NCBI GenBank assembly: GCA_028280405.1
Contig: JANQLW010000055.1
Location: 1 to 51,975, forward strand
Length of the DNA stretch: 51,975 nt
Direction of reading: 5' to 3'
DNA from: Bacteroidales bacterium
Lineage (GTDB): Bacteria; Bacteroidota; Bacteroidia; Bacteroidales; GCA-2711565
Shown here: positions 1 to 8,850 of the stretch, in pieces
Position numbering within the stretch: the stretch's first letter is position 1
How the letters are laid out: every line of letters begins with the position of its first letter
The notes under the pieces: model-generated
What the model saw: the letters and a program-made list of their open reading frames with translations, nothing else
Databases searched by the model: none
Told to the model about the DNA's origin: nothing
Position numbers and translations under genes: made by a program

Positions 1-265
1 TGTAGTCTGTGTGAGAAGAAACAATCAAAATTAGCGCACAGAAATCACAGAAAACCACAGAAAAAATAAAAATTTCTCTTAAGTTGACGCTTATGGGATA
101 ATTAACCTTCTTTCTCCCGATTTTATTGGGATTTGACTGACGAGGTATGGAAGTCGGGTTTGGCTTTCATCATAGGACATTAAAATTATATAAAACAAAA
201 TACAATATTTTTATGTAGGTTTGTATCCGGCACAATGAACATTTTGTCCTTTTCAATAGATTAAT
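1..265. other. 5' intergenic stretch with dispersed-repeat fragment
   Basis: No gene is seen here. The first 60 bases carry three near-copies of CACAGAAA. Bases 77-90 (TCTTAAGTTGACGC) are the exact reverse complement of a 14-mer at 46806-46819, inside another repeat-rich gap, so this looks like part of a dispersed intergenic repeat. A TAGGTTTG at 216-223 fits the Bacteroidota -7 consensus and could serve the sigma factor gene starting at 266, but no clear -33 TTTG lies at the expected distance. Confidence 0.4.
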
Positions 266-826
266 ATGCATACTTACGAAAAAAATGACGAACGTAAAAT
301 AGTGCAATTATTATCGGAAGGCAATACCGATGCTTTCGTACAGATTTTTAACCGATACCGTGACAGAATTTACCTTGTAGCTATGCGGTATGTGAAGTCG
401 CAAGTTCTTTCGGAAGAAATTGTACAGGATATTTTTATGAAATTATGGACCAATAGGGAAAGCCTTTCGGAAGTACTGAATTTTGAAGCTTGGTTTCTAA
501 CTATAGCTAAAAACTACATTCTGAGTTACCTGAAGCGAATGGCTATGGAACGGACTGTTCGTGAAAAATGGATAGAAGAAGTTCCACAAACGGAAGAAAC
601 AACCGACCATCGCATTCGCCACGCAGAATACTCTCAGCTTCTGCAGCAAGCTCTTGACAATTTACCTGCCCAACAGCGTCTGGTTTATACCATGGCCCGG
701 GAGCAAAAACTTTCCTACAAAGCTATTAGCAAGGAATTATCTCTCTCGTCCAATACCGTAAAAACACATATGGCCCGGGCGTTACAATCTATCCGTACTT
801 TCTTTAAACAACAGGGTTTAATTTGA
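266..826 (+). CDS. ECF-type RNA polymerase sigma factor
   Basis: This 186-aa protein is a sigma-70 family extracytoplasmic-function factor that would direct RNA polymerase to a dedicated promoter set. Region 2 spans about residues 22-95 (FNRYRDRIYLVAMRYV, then EEIVQDIFMKLW), and region 4 about 125-180, with a helix-turn-helix read as LSYKAISKELSLSSNTVKTH. The length is normal for the Bacteroidota FecI-like family. Unlike the second sigma gene at 18124, it has no FecR anti-sigma or SusC gene beside it, so it is an orphan here. It lies 229 bp upstream of icmF on the same strand. Whether it controls the acyl-CoA genes is not shown by the sequence. Family assignment is firm and the regulon is unknown. 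Confidence 0.93.
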   Translation: MHTYEKNDERKIVQLLSEGNTDAFVQIFNRYRDRIYLVAMRYVKSQVLSEEIVQDIFMKLWTNRESLSEVLNFEAWFLTIAKNYILSYLKRMAMERTVREKWIEEVPQTEETTDHRIRHAEYSQLLQQALDNLPAQQRLVYTMAREQKLSYKAISKELSLSSNTVKTHMARALQSIRTFFKQQGLI

Positions 827-1018
827 TAATCTATACCTAAACGGGCTGAACCCTGTCAGTACCTAAACGAATGTGAAGAATTGTTGTGAATAACGAGCAT
901 GGGATAGCTTCCTTAGCTTACCCTAATTTACAATATACCAATTCACTTATATGCATAAAAGACAAATATTAAATGCAATGAATCCACTAATTTAGAAGGG
1001 ATTTTAGTCTGTAATCCT

Positions 1019-1026
1019 TATATTTG
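1019..1026 (+). promoter_or_regulatory. Candidate -7 element for icmF
   Basis: TATATTTG matches the Bacteroidota -7 consensus TAnnTTTG and ends 29 bp before the icmF start codon. The -33 region is only weakly matched (TTTAG near 991). It suggests icmF has its own promoter rather than depending only on the sigma gene upstream. Confidence 0.5.
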
Positions 1027-1055
1027 TTTCTAACCTAATAAATTAAATTTTAATT

Positions 1056-4000
1056 ATGCTGAATAAAGAGATTTATAAACCTATAAATCATATCCGGATT
1101 GTTACAGCCGCTTCACTTTTTGATGGCCATGATGCAGCTATCAACGTAATGCGTCGTATTATCCAATCAACCGGTGCCGAGGTAATTCATCTGGGCCATA
1201 ATCGTTCCGTACAAGAGATCGTAGAATGTGCAATACAAGAAGATGTTCAATCTATTGCAATCACATCCTATCAGGGAGGCCATATTGAGTTTTTCAAATA
1301 TATGTATGACCTTTTGAAAGAAAGAGGTTGTGGACATATCAAAATATTTGGTGGCGGTGGTGGTGTAATCCTTCCTGAAGAAATGGATGAATTACATAAT
1401 TATGGAATCACCCGTATTTACTCTCCGGATGATGGAAGGACAATGGGACTTCAGGGGATGATCAATGATTTAATGGAGAAATCGGATTTTCCTACCGGAC
1501 AAAAAATCAAAGTCCAGCTTAATGGAGTATTGGAAAAGGATCCCAAAACTATCGGAAAGCTAATTTCAGCAGCAGAAAATAATCCTGATGAAATTTCAGA
1601 TTTATTAAAAGAAATTAAAATAAGAGCTGAAAAATATAAAGCTCCCGTATTAGGGATTACTGGTACCGGCGGTGCAGGAAAATCTTCTTTAGTTGATGAA
1701 TTGGTTAGAAGGTTCTTAGCTGACTTTGAAAAAAAAACCATTGCTATTATTTCTGTTGATCCTTCAAAACGTAAGACGGGAGGAGCACTTTTAGGGGATA
1801 GAATTCGCATGAATTCTATTTTTAATTCCAGAGTGTATATGCGATCTTTAGCTACTCGCCAATCTAACTTAGCCATGTCGCGTTATGTAAAGGATGCTGA
1901 AACCATTGTACAAGCAGCAAATTATGATCTTGTCATTTTGGAAACTTCCGGTATTGGACAATCAGATACGGAAATTATTGACCACAGTGATTTATCAATG
2001 TATGTAATGACTCCCGAGTATGGAGCAGCAACACAATTGGAAAAGATAGATATGCTTGACTTTGCCAATGTCATTGCATTAAATAAATTTGATAAACGTG
2101 GTGCTTTAGATGCATTACGAGATGTGAAAAAACAATATGCCCGCAATCATCAACTTTGGGAAGTGGATGTAGATGAAATGCCCGTCTTTGGAACCATTGC
2201 ATCTCAATTTAATGATCCCGGGGTAAACGAACTTTACCGTGCTATTATTGCTAAGATTAAAGAAAAGACCGGTGTAGATTTCAATACGAAAATGGAAGCT
2301 ACTGATGAAATGTCGGAGAAGATTTTCATCATTCCACCAAACAGAACACGGTATTTATCGGAAATATCAGAAACAGTAAGAACATATAATCAGTGGACCC
2401 TTGACCAGGCAGGAATCGCTCAAAGATTATATGCTTTAAAAAAGGCTATTTCAGAATTAAAACCTGATGAGCATAAAATCAGTATTAAAGAATTAGAAAA
2501 AAAATACAATCAGATTGAATTAAATCTGGATGGATACAATAAACAGATTATTGAATCGTGGGAAGACAAGAAAAAAGCTTTCAAAGATACTGTTTATAAA
2601 TATAAAGTAAGGAATAAAGAGATCAGAGTAGATACTCATACCGAATCATTATCTCATCTGCAAATCCCTAAAATAACACTTCCTGCTTATGAAGGATGGG
2701 GAGATATTTTGAAATGGGTTTTGAGAGAAAATGTACCCGGAGAATTTCCATATGCAGCCGGCGTATTTCCGTTCAAGCGTGAAGGAGAGGATCCAACCCG
2801 TATGTTTGCAGGGGAAGGAGGGCCGGAAAGAACCAATAGAAGATTCCACTATGTTTCATTAGGGCTTCCTGCGAAAAGATTGTCTACTGCCTTTGATTCT
2901 GTTACTTTATACGGAGAAGATCCGGATAGAAGACCTGATATTTATGGAAAAATCGGAAACTCCGGAGTTTCTATTTGTTGTTTGGATGATGCCAAGAAAT
3001 TATATTCCGGTTTTCATTTAACTGATCCTAAAACTTCCGTTTCTATGACCATTAACGGGCCTGCTCCCAGTTTGGTAGGATACTTTATGAATGCTGCCAT
3101 TGATCAGGAATGTGAGATCTATATAAAAGAAAATAATCTTGAAAAAAAAGTTGAAAAGAAAATCGAAAAAATTTATGCTGAAAAAGGAAGTACCCGCCCT
3201 CAATACCAGGGTAAATTACCTGAAGGAAATGATGGATTAGGATTGATGCTTTTAGGTGTTACCGGAGACCAGGTTCTGCCAAAAGATGTTTATGACAAAA
3301 TCAAAGCAGAAACAATTTGCAGGGTTCGGGGTACTGTTCAGGCTGATATTTTAAAAGAAGACCAGGCCCAAAACACCTGTATTTTTTCTACAGACTTCTC
3401 TTTAAGGTTAATGGGAGATATTCAGCAGTATTTTATTGATAATTATGTTAGAAATTTTTATTCGGTTTCCATTTCAGGATATCATATTGCCGAAGCGGGT
3501 GCAAATCCTATTTCTCAATTAGCTTTTACTTTAGCCAATGGATTTACTTATGTAGAATATTATGTTTCGAGAGGAATGGATATCAATAAGTTTGCCCCTA
3601 ACTTATCATTTTTCTTTTCAAACGGTATAGATCCTGAATATTCAGTATTAGGAAGAGTTGCCCGTTTAATTTGGTCGAAAGCCATGAAAAATAAATATGG
3701 TGCTGATGACCGTTCTCAAAAATTGAAATACCATATTCAAACTTCCGGCCGGTCATTACATGCCCAGGAAATTGACTTCAATGATATCAGAACAACTCTT
3801 CAGGCATTGTATGCTATTTATGATAATTGTAATTCTCTTCATACTAATGCTTATGATGAAGCGATAACAACACCAACTGAAGAATCAGTTCGCCGGGCAA
3901 TGGCAATCCAGATGATCATAAATCATGAGTTGGGATTAGCTAAAAATCAAAACCCATTACAAGGTTCTTTCATTATTGAAGAATTAACAGACCTTGTAGA

Positions 4001-4427
4001 AGAAGCAGTTCTTTCAGAATTTGACAGAATCACAGAAAGAGGTGGTGTGTTGGGAGCCATGGAAACCATGTATCAGAGAAGTAAAATCCAGGAAGAATCA
4101 TTGTATTATGAAACCTTGAAACATACCGGGAAATTGCCTATCATGGGAGTAAATACATTTTTATCATCCAAAGGATCACCAACGATAATTCCTGGTGAAG
4201 TAATTAGAGCCACAAAGAAAGAAAAAGAATATCAGATAAAAATGCTAAAACAGCTTCACAAAACATATGAAAAAGAATCTGCTCATTGGATGAAAGCACT
4301 TCAAAATGCAGCTATTCATAATGAAAATATTTTTGAAGTATTAATGGAAGCCACTAAATATTGTTCCATCGGACAGATTACCAATGCTCTATTTAAAGTT
4401 GGGGGGCAGTACAGAAGGAATATGTAA
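1056..4427 (+). CDS. icmF: Fused isobutyryl-CoA mutase (IcmF) with G-protein chaperone
   Basis: This 1123-aa cytoplasmic enzyme interconverts isobutyryl-CoA and n-butyryl-CoA using coenzyme B12; characterised relatives also accept isovaleryl-CoA. Domain order is diagnostic: a B12-binding domain (about 12-145, with cobalt-ligand motif DGHD at 23-26, His25, and the glycine-rich GGGGGV), then a MeaB/MeaI-type GTPase (Walker A GTGGAGKS at 203-210, NKFD guanine motif), then a linker and the TIM-barrel substrate domain (about 540-1115, with [21 protein letters not shown]). Ordinary methylmalonyl-CoA mutases lack the inserted G domain. It is followed after 55 bp by a butyrate-kinase-like gene, probably in one transcript. 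The context points to linking branched and straight C4/C5 acyl-CoA pools. No cobalamin riboswitch is apparent upstream. Identity is secure; the preferred substrate is inferred. Confidence 0.95.
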   Translation: MLNKEIYKPINHIRIVTAASLFDGHDAAINVMRRIIQSTGAEVIHLGHNRSVQEIVECAIQEDVQSIAITSYQGGHIEFFKYMYDLLKERGCGHIKIFGGGGGVILPEEMDELHNYGITRIYSPDDGRTMGLQGMINDLMEKSDFPTGQKIKVQLNGVLEKDPKTIGKLISAAENNPDEISDLLKEIKIRAEKYKAPVLGITGTGGAGKSSLVDELVRRFLADFEKKTIAIISVDPSKRKTGGALLGDRIRMNSIFNSRVYMRSLATRQSNLAMSRYVKDAETIVQAANYDLVILETSGIGQSDTEIIDHSDLSMYVMTPEYGAATQLEKIDMLDFANVIALNKFDKRGALDALRDVKKQYARNHQLWEVDVDEMPVFGTIASQFNDPGVNELYRAIIAKIKEKTGVDFNTKMEATDEMSEKIFIIPPNRTRYLSEISETVRTYNQWTLDQAGIAQRLYALKKAISELKPDEHKISIKELEKKYNQIELNLDGYNKQIIESWEDKKKAFKDTVYKYKVRNKEIRVDTHTESLSHLQIPKITLPAYEGWGDILKWVLRENVPGEFPYAAGVFPFKREGEDPTRMFAGEGGPERTNRRFHYVSLGLPAKRLSTAFDSVTLYGEDPDRRPDIYGKIGNSGVSICCLDDAKKLYSGFHLTDPKTSVSMTINGPAPSLVGYFMNAAIDQECEIYIKENNLEKKVEKKIEKIYAEKGSTRPQYQGKLPEGNDGLGLMLLGVTGDQVLPKDVYDKIKAETICRVRGTVQADILKEDQAQNTCIFSTDFSLRLMGDIQQYFIDNYVRNFYSVSISGYHIAEAGANPISQLAFTLANGFTYVEYYVSRGMDINKFAPNLSFFFSNGIDPEYSVLGRVARLIWSKAMKNKYGADDRSQKLKYHIQTSGRSLHAQEIDFNDIRTTLQALYAIYDNCNSLHTNAYDEAITTPTEESVRRAMAIQMIINHELGLAKNQNPLQGSFIIEELTDLVEEAVLSEFDRITERGGVLGAMETMYQRSKIQEESLYYETLKHTGKLPIMGVNTFLSSKGSPTIIPGEVIRATKKEKEYQIKMLKQLHKTYEKESAHWMKALQNAAIHNENIFEVLMEATKYCSIGQITNALFKVGGQYRRNM

Positions 4428-4488
4428 ATTTTCTTAAATTTATCTAAAGAAGCCACTAAATAAAACATAAAATTAAAAGCCTATGATT

Positions 4489-5556
4489 ATGCGTAAAATA
4501 TTAGTTGTATACCCTGAGGAAAGATCAACATTTGTTGCGGTATACCACGCCTCTGAATTATCTTTTTTAAAAAATATCAAGCATAGCGATGAAGAATTAG
4601 GTCAGTTTGATAATATTTCCGGCCAGATTGAATTTCGTAAAGCAGCTATAATTGCTGTTTTAGCTGAAAATGATATTGACATTTCTAAAGTAGAAATTAT
4701 TATGTCCAGATCAGGAGTAATTAAACCTGTTAAATCTGGTATCTATGAAATTAATGAAGCTATGGTTGCTGATTTAAGCGAAACATTAAATGATAAACAT
4801 CCGGTTAATCTGGGAGGATTGATTTCGAATAAAATAGCTACTGAATTGGGAATTAAAGCTTATATGGCTGACCCGATTGTGGTTGATGAATTTGATGATG
4901 TTGCCCGAATGAGCGGACATCCGGATATGCCGAGAAGATCCAGGTTTCATGCCTTAAGCCATAAACATTTTGCACGAAAATATGCGAAATCCCAAAGTAA
5001 GAAATATGAAGATTTGAGCCTGATTGTAGTTCATGTTGGAACGAAAGGAATTTCAATAGGTGCTCATAAAAACGGAAAAGTAATTGATGTAAATCAGTCT
5101 TTGGATGGGGACGGCCCATTTGGAATTGCACGTACCGGATCTCTTCCTACCAAAGAATTGATCCGCACATGCTTTAGCGGAAAATATTCTGAAGAAGAAA
5201 TGATAAATCTCATCGTAAATAAAGGTGGGTATGATGCCTATCTGGGGACTTCCAATCTGGATGAGATTGACCAATTACTTATTTCAGGAGATGAAAAAGC
5301 AATCTTTGTTTCATATGCATGTGCTTATCAGGTTGCAAAAGAAATCGGATCGATGTATGCTGTACTGGAAGGGAATGTAGATGCGATTATCCTTTCCGGT
5401 TATATTTTCAACAGCGAACGTTTCCTGGAAAATGTGACTAAGCGTATAGATAAAATTGCCCCTATTGCACTTTATCCAAGCAAAAATGACTTTGAAGCTA
5501 TTGCTATGAATGGACTAAGATTGTTAAAAGAAGAAATTCAAGTTCAGGAATATTGA
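4489..5556 (+). CDS. Butyrate-kinase-like protein with eroded nucleotide-binding motifs
   Basis: This 355-aa protein belongs to the acetate/butyrate kinase (ASKHA) family, which phosphorylates short-chain carboxylates. The family core is clear: RSRFHALSHKH, GAHKNGKVIDVNQSLDGDGP and RTGSLP follow butyrate kinases closely. However, the phosphate-1 loop, normally NPGSTSTK, reads YPEERSTF (residues 8-15). The HxGGGIS loop reads HVGTKGIS (182-189), and the adenosine motif LSGG reads LSGY (302-305). Loss of the Asn and glycines suggests weak or no kinase activity, or a changed ligand. A Met lies two codons earlier (4483), and I prefer the ATG giving MRKILVV, the usual family start. It follows icmF by about 60 bp. 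A functional butyrate kinase, if needed, may lie elsewhere. Confidence 0.85.
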   Translation: MRKILVVYPEERSTFVAVYHASELSFLKNIKHSDEELGQFDNISGQIEFRKAAIIAVLAENDIDISKVEIIMSRSGVIKPVKSGIYEINEAMVADLSETLNDKHPVNLGGLISNKIATELGIKAYMADPIVVDEFDDVARMSGHPDMPRRSRFHALSHKHFARKYAKSQSKKYEDLSLIVVHVGTKGISIGAHKNGKVIDVNQSLDGDGPFGIARTGSLPTKELIRTCFSGKYSEEEMINLIVNKGGYDAYLGTSNLDEIDQLLISGDEKAIFVSYACAYQVAKEIGSMYAVLEGNVDAIILSGYIFNSERFLENVTKRIDKIAPIALYPSKNDFEAIAMNGLRLLKEEIQVQEY

Positions 5557-5557
5557 T

Positions 5558-5596
5558 AGAACACAGATTATACGAATGTTACGAATCTTCACGAAT
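5558..5596 (+). repeat. 39-bp repeat, copy 1
   Basis: This begins AGAACAC and contains spaced ACGAAT units. It matches the copy at 5980-6018 in the same orientation at about three quarters of positions. It overlaps the last codons and stop of the GxxExxY gene on the reverse strand. Confidence 0.65.
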
Positions 5597-5974
5597 AGAG
5601 ATTTTTCTATTATTCGTGAAGATTTTTCTTTTAAACTGTGGTTGTTTTCCAAAGTTCAGTAGCAATCCAACTTCAATAGATGTTGCCTTGAGATAGTTTA
5701 TTAATTGAATTTCATGTTCTTCACATAAATTTTCTGCAGCTTTTAATTCCAAAATAATTGAATCATTTACTATAATATCTGCATAATATATTCCGACTTT
5801 CATCTTTTCATAGTAAACTTTTATCGGAAACTGATTTCTACAATTGAAACCAAATTTTTCTAATTCTATCATCATAGAGTTTTCATATACTTTTTCTAAA
5901 AAACCATAACCTAGTTTATTATAAACTGTATAAAACGCTTTTATTATTTTATTAGATAAATCTCTTTGTAACAT
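5579..5974 (-). CDS. GxxExxY family protein
   Basis: This protein of about 131 aa belongs to the GxxExxY family, named for a motif that here reads GFLEKVYEN. The later segment YYADIIVNDSIILELKAAE resembles the D...ExK core of PD-(D/E)XK nuclease-like folds, so nucleic-acid processing is possible, but the family has no established function. A GTG at 5984-5986 would add four codons; I chose the internal ATG (MLQRDLSNK). The gene is bracketed by two direct copies of a 39-bp repeat, and its last codons (reading SIREDS) lie inside one copy. It sits between the butyrate-kinase-like gene and an operon for acyl-CoA metabolism, to which it is unlikely to be related. Confidence 0.88.
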   Translation of the reverse strand: MLQRDLSNKIIKAFYTVYNKLGYGFLEKVYENSMMIELEKFGFNCRNQFPIKVYYEKMKVGIYYADIIVNDSIILELKAAENLCEEHEIQLINYLKATSIEVGLLLNFGKQPQFKRKIFTNNRKISIREDS

Positions 5975-5979
5975 AATAT

Positions 5980-6018
5980 AGAACACGAGTTTTAAGAATG
6001 CGACGAATTATCGCGAAT
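5980..6018 (+). repeat. 39-bp repeat, copy 2
   Basis: Same orientation as copy 1, starting AGAACACGAG. It lies immediately upstream of the GxxExxY start codon and is closest to the inverted copy at 6808-6846. Confidence 0.7.
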
Positions 6019-6062
6019 TAAACTTTAATAATAAAGGGGGAGAGTATTATATAAAGATACGA

Positions 6063-6800
6063 TTATATTACACATGGTACAGATTTATCATCAATACCTG
6101 ATAAATAATAAAATCCATTTGGATCATAGTGAATTTGACATAGTTTAATATTAGAGAAACCTTTTTCTTTAATCTCTAGTAAGCAACATTTATAAACCTC
6201 AGGGAAGTTACCTCCGATAACTATTGCTAAAAGGCTTTCAGATATATTAGATATAAAACGATCTTCGTTACTTGGAATTATAGAAAGTCTAAACTCATTT
6301 TCATAACTCCATTCTTTTCTTTTTTCAATTACAACTTGCTTATTAAAACTACTACTCTCATCTTTAATCACAATGCCACAGGGATTTTCTAAATAAGAAA
6401 CATTCTCATTAATTAAAATTTGCTTTCCATGTTGATTTACAAAAAGATTTGTTAATGCTTTTTTATCAAATACGAAACATACTCCCTTATGATTATTCCC
6501 ATAATGAGCCCACATTAGGGAATTTTTATAACATTCTATTTTTTTATCACTAGTTGATAAGTCATCTGTGGAAAAACTAATAGATTTAATATTCTCATAG
6601 AAACTATTCAAATTATCTTTTCGTTTCAAGTCATTAAACATTTTAAAAATATTATCATTTAGGTTCACATGAATATTTTTTTTAAACTCCCATGGATCAT
6701 TTGAGTTTTTTAATTTATTAAAACGTAAACTATTATTAGGAAGTATTTTTTCAATTGCGATTTTAGCTGTTGTATAATGTGCTATTAGCTCAATTTTCAT
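6063..6800 (-). CDS. DUF2971 domain protein
   Basis: This 245-aa protein carries the DUF2971 signature set: an N-terminal HYTTAKIAIEKIL with a following NDPWEF, a central WAHYGNNHKGVCFVFD, and a C-terminal KEWSYENEFRL. No biochemical role is established for the family, which is common in variable regions of genomes. The gene is noticeably more AT-rich than its metabolic neighbours, which fits horizontal arrival. It lies between two copies of the 39-bp repeat in opposite orientation, so it and the GxxExxY gene look like a small inserted cassette. Family assignment is confident and function is unknown. Confidence 0.85.
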   Translation of the reverse strand: MKIELIAHYTTAKIAIEKILPNNSLRFNKLKNSNDPWEFKKNIHVNLNDNIFKMFNDLKRKDNLNSFYENIKSISFSTDDLSTSDKKIECYKNSLMWAHYGNNHKGVCFVFDKKALTNLFVNQHGKQILINENVSYLENPCGIVIKDESSSFNKQVVIEKRKEWSYENEFRLSIIPSNEDRFISNISESLLAIVIGGNFPEVYKCCLLEIKEKGFSNIKLCQIHYDPNGFYYLSGIDDKSVPCVI

Positions 6801-6807
6801 TTAATTT

Positions 6808-6846
6808 ATTCGTTAAAATTCGTCGCATTCGTAAAATTCGTGTTCT
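6808..6846 (-). repeat. 39-bp repeat, copy 3 (inverted)
   Basis: Read on the reverse strand this begins AGAACACGAATTTTACGAAT and closely matches copy 2. It sits between the acetoacetyl-CoA synthetase stop and the DUF2971 start, closing the cassette in inverted orientation. Confidence 0.7.
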
Positions 6847-6848
6847 AC

Positions 6849-8786
6849 CTACAGGCGGTTTTTGAAATATTCAAGAGATTCAGGATTTGCAAGTGCATCT
6901 TTATTCTTAACTTCTTCTCCATGAATGATTTTCTTGATGGCCATTTCAATTTTCTTTCCATTAATGGTATAAGGAATATCAGGTGTATCCATAATTATTG
7001 CCGGAATATGACGAGGAGTACAGTTTGCCCTAATCGTTGAACGGATTTTATTTTGAAGTTCATCATTCAATTGATAACCTTCTTTTAATTTAACAAATAA
7101 AACAACTCTTTCATCATCACCATATTTTTGTCCAACTACAACAGAATCCTGAATTTCAGGAATTGTTTTTACCGCCCGGTATAATTCCGCTGTTCCTATT
7201 CTTACTCCTCCAGGGTTCAATGTTGCATCCGATCTTCCATGCATGGTAACTCCTCCATGCGCACTGATAAGTACATAATCACCATGATGCCAAACATTCG
7301 GATATTCAGCAAAATAAGCATCAAAATATTTCTTGCCATCTTTATCATTCCAAAAATAGATCGGCATAGATGGAAATGCTTTTTTACAAACCAATTCGCC
7401 TTTATCTTCAACAATGCTTTTGCCTTTATCATCAAAGCTATCCACATCCATCCCCAGGCCTCTACACTGTATCTCTCCTTTGTAAACGGGAAGAATTGGA
7501 TTTCCCAGCATAAAACAGGAAATGATATCAGTACCTCCGGCAATAGAAGAAAGCTGAACATCTGATTTCCATTCACGATAAACATATTCAAAACTTTCAT
7601 CAGAGAGTGGGGAACCGGTTGATAATATTGCTTTCAGTTTTGGATAATCAGAAATTGATTTAGGAGAAACTCCTTCACTTTCCAGCATCGCAATATATTT
7701 TGCACTTGTTCCAAATATTGTAATATTCAGATCTTTTGTCATATGTAGTAAAGCATCCGGTTTTGGATAAAAAGGATTACCATCGTAGCAAACAATAGTT
7801 GCCCCAACAGCCAGGGAGCTTACAAACCAATTCCACATCATCCATCCACAGGTCGTAAAATAGAAATGAACATCATCTTGCCTTAAATCACAGTGTAGTT
7901 TTAACTCTTTGAGATGTTGTATTAAGGTACCTCCGGAAGAATGTACGATACTTTTCGGAAGCCCGGTAGTTCCTGAAGAATACATAATGTATAAAGGATG
8001 ATCAAAAGGAAGTTGTTCAAACACTAATTCTTCATTCGTTTCTACAGCAAATTCTTCAAAGGTAATTGCATTACTGAATTTTTCAGTTTGAACAGTATTC
8101 GTATAATTTACCAATACAACCTTTTCAACAGAAGGAAGCTGGTTTAAAATTCCTTTTAGTTTTTCCTGAGAATCGAATGACTTACCTTTAAAAAAGTAAC
8201 CATCGGCTGCAAAGATCACTTTAGGCTCAATTTGGCTAAATCTGTCTAAAACGCCTTTAATGCCAAAGTCGGGAGAAGAAGAACTCCAAATTGCTCCTAT
8301 AGAAGAAGTTGCTAACATTGCAATGATCGTTTCCGGCATATTGGGCATAAAACCGGCAACTCGATCTCCTTTTTGAATACCCAAATTTCTAAGATGAGCC
8401 GCTACATTTCTTACCTGATGATATAATTCTTTATAAGAAATTTCTCTTCTAGTTTGGGCTTCTCCCCAAAAAATGATGGCGGTATGATCATCTCTTCGTT
8501 GCAAAAGATTTTCGGCATAATTTAAACGGGCACCTGTAAACCATTTTGCTCCCGGCATTTTATGAACATCATCAACAGCAGACTGATAGTTTTCGGAATA
8601 AAAAATATTAGAATAATGCCAGAACTCCTCCCAGAATTTCGCAGGATCATTTACACTCCATTGATGAAGAGCTTCATAGGTTTTTGATCGCAGCTTATAT
8701 TTTGAATTGGCCATTTCCAAAAATTCCTGCATTTGTGTTGCAGCAACTTTTTCAGGGTTTGGATTCCAAAGTATTTTATTAGTCAT
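6849..8786 (-). CDS. aacS: Acetoacetyl-CoA synthetase
   Basis: This 645-aa adenylate-forming ligase activates acetoacetate with ATP and CoA to acetoacetyl-CoA. Features are the AMP-binding loop YSSGTTGLPK (about 269-278), the acetoacetate-CoA-ligase-specific segments GARLNYAENLL and TTCGWMMWNWF, the GDY/GRSD region (HHGDYVLISAHGGVTMHGRSDATLN), and the C-terminal catalytic lysine motif INGKKIE. Length is typical for the family (about 650 aa). In this cluster it would recover the acetoacetate released by HMG-CoA lyase at the end of leucine breakdown. It lies at the 3' end of the reverse-strand run, separated from the acyl-CoA dehydrogenase gene by a RhuM-family gene. Confidence 0.95.
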   Translation of the reverse strand: MTNKILWNPNPEKVAATQMQEFLEMANSKYKLRSKTYEALHQWSVNDPAKFWEEFWHYSNIFYSENYQSAVDDVHKMPGAKWFTGARLNYAENLLQRRDDHTAIIFWGEAQTRREISYKELYHQVRNVAAHLRNLGIQKGDRVAGFMPNMPETIIAMLATSSIGAIWSSSSPDFGIKGVLDRFSQIEPKVIFAADGYFFKGKSFDSQEKLKGILNQLPSVEKVVLVNYTNTVQTEKFSNAITFEEFAVETNEELVFEQLPFDHPLYIMYSSGTTGLPKSIVHSSGGTLIQHLKELKLHCDLRQDDVHFYFTTCGWMMWNWFVSSLAVGATIVCYDGNPFYPKPDALLHMTKDLNITIFGTSAKYIAMLESEGVSPKSISDYPKLKAILSTGSPLSDESFEYVYREWKSDVQLSSIAGGTDIISCFMLGNPILPVYKGEIQCRGLGMDVDSFDDKGKSIVEDKGELVCKKAFPSMPIYFWNDKDGKKYFDAYFAEYPNVWHHGDYVLISAHGGVTMHGRSDATLNPGGVRIGTAELYRAVKTIPEIQDSVVVGQKYGDDERVVLFVKLKEGYQLNDELQNKIRSTIRANCTPRHIPAIIMDTPDIPYTINGKKIEMAIKKIIHGEEVKNKDALANPESLEYFKNRL

Positions 8787-8850
8787 TGTAGTAAGTTTAA
8801 TACAAAGTTGTTTCTTCCTATTAATGCCGACTATTTAAAATAGGTGGCAT

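Noticed and set aside
827..1055. Cobalamin riboswitch in front of icmF
   Set aside because: The gap is short and AT-rich, and I could not find a B12-box-like core or a matching set of stems.
1451..3203. Several reverse-strand open frames of 60-140 codons inside icmF
   Set aside because: They are antisense shadows of a long, well-conserved gene and show no protein-family features or start signals.
7217..7600. 127-codon frame overlapping acetoacetyl-CoA synthetase on the same strand
   Set aside because: It is an out-of-frame shadow; the synthetase frame contains all family motifs through this stretch.
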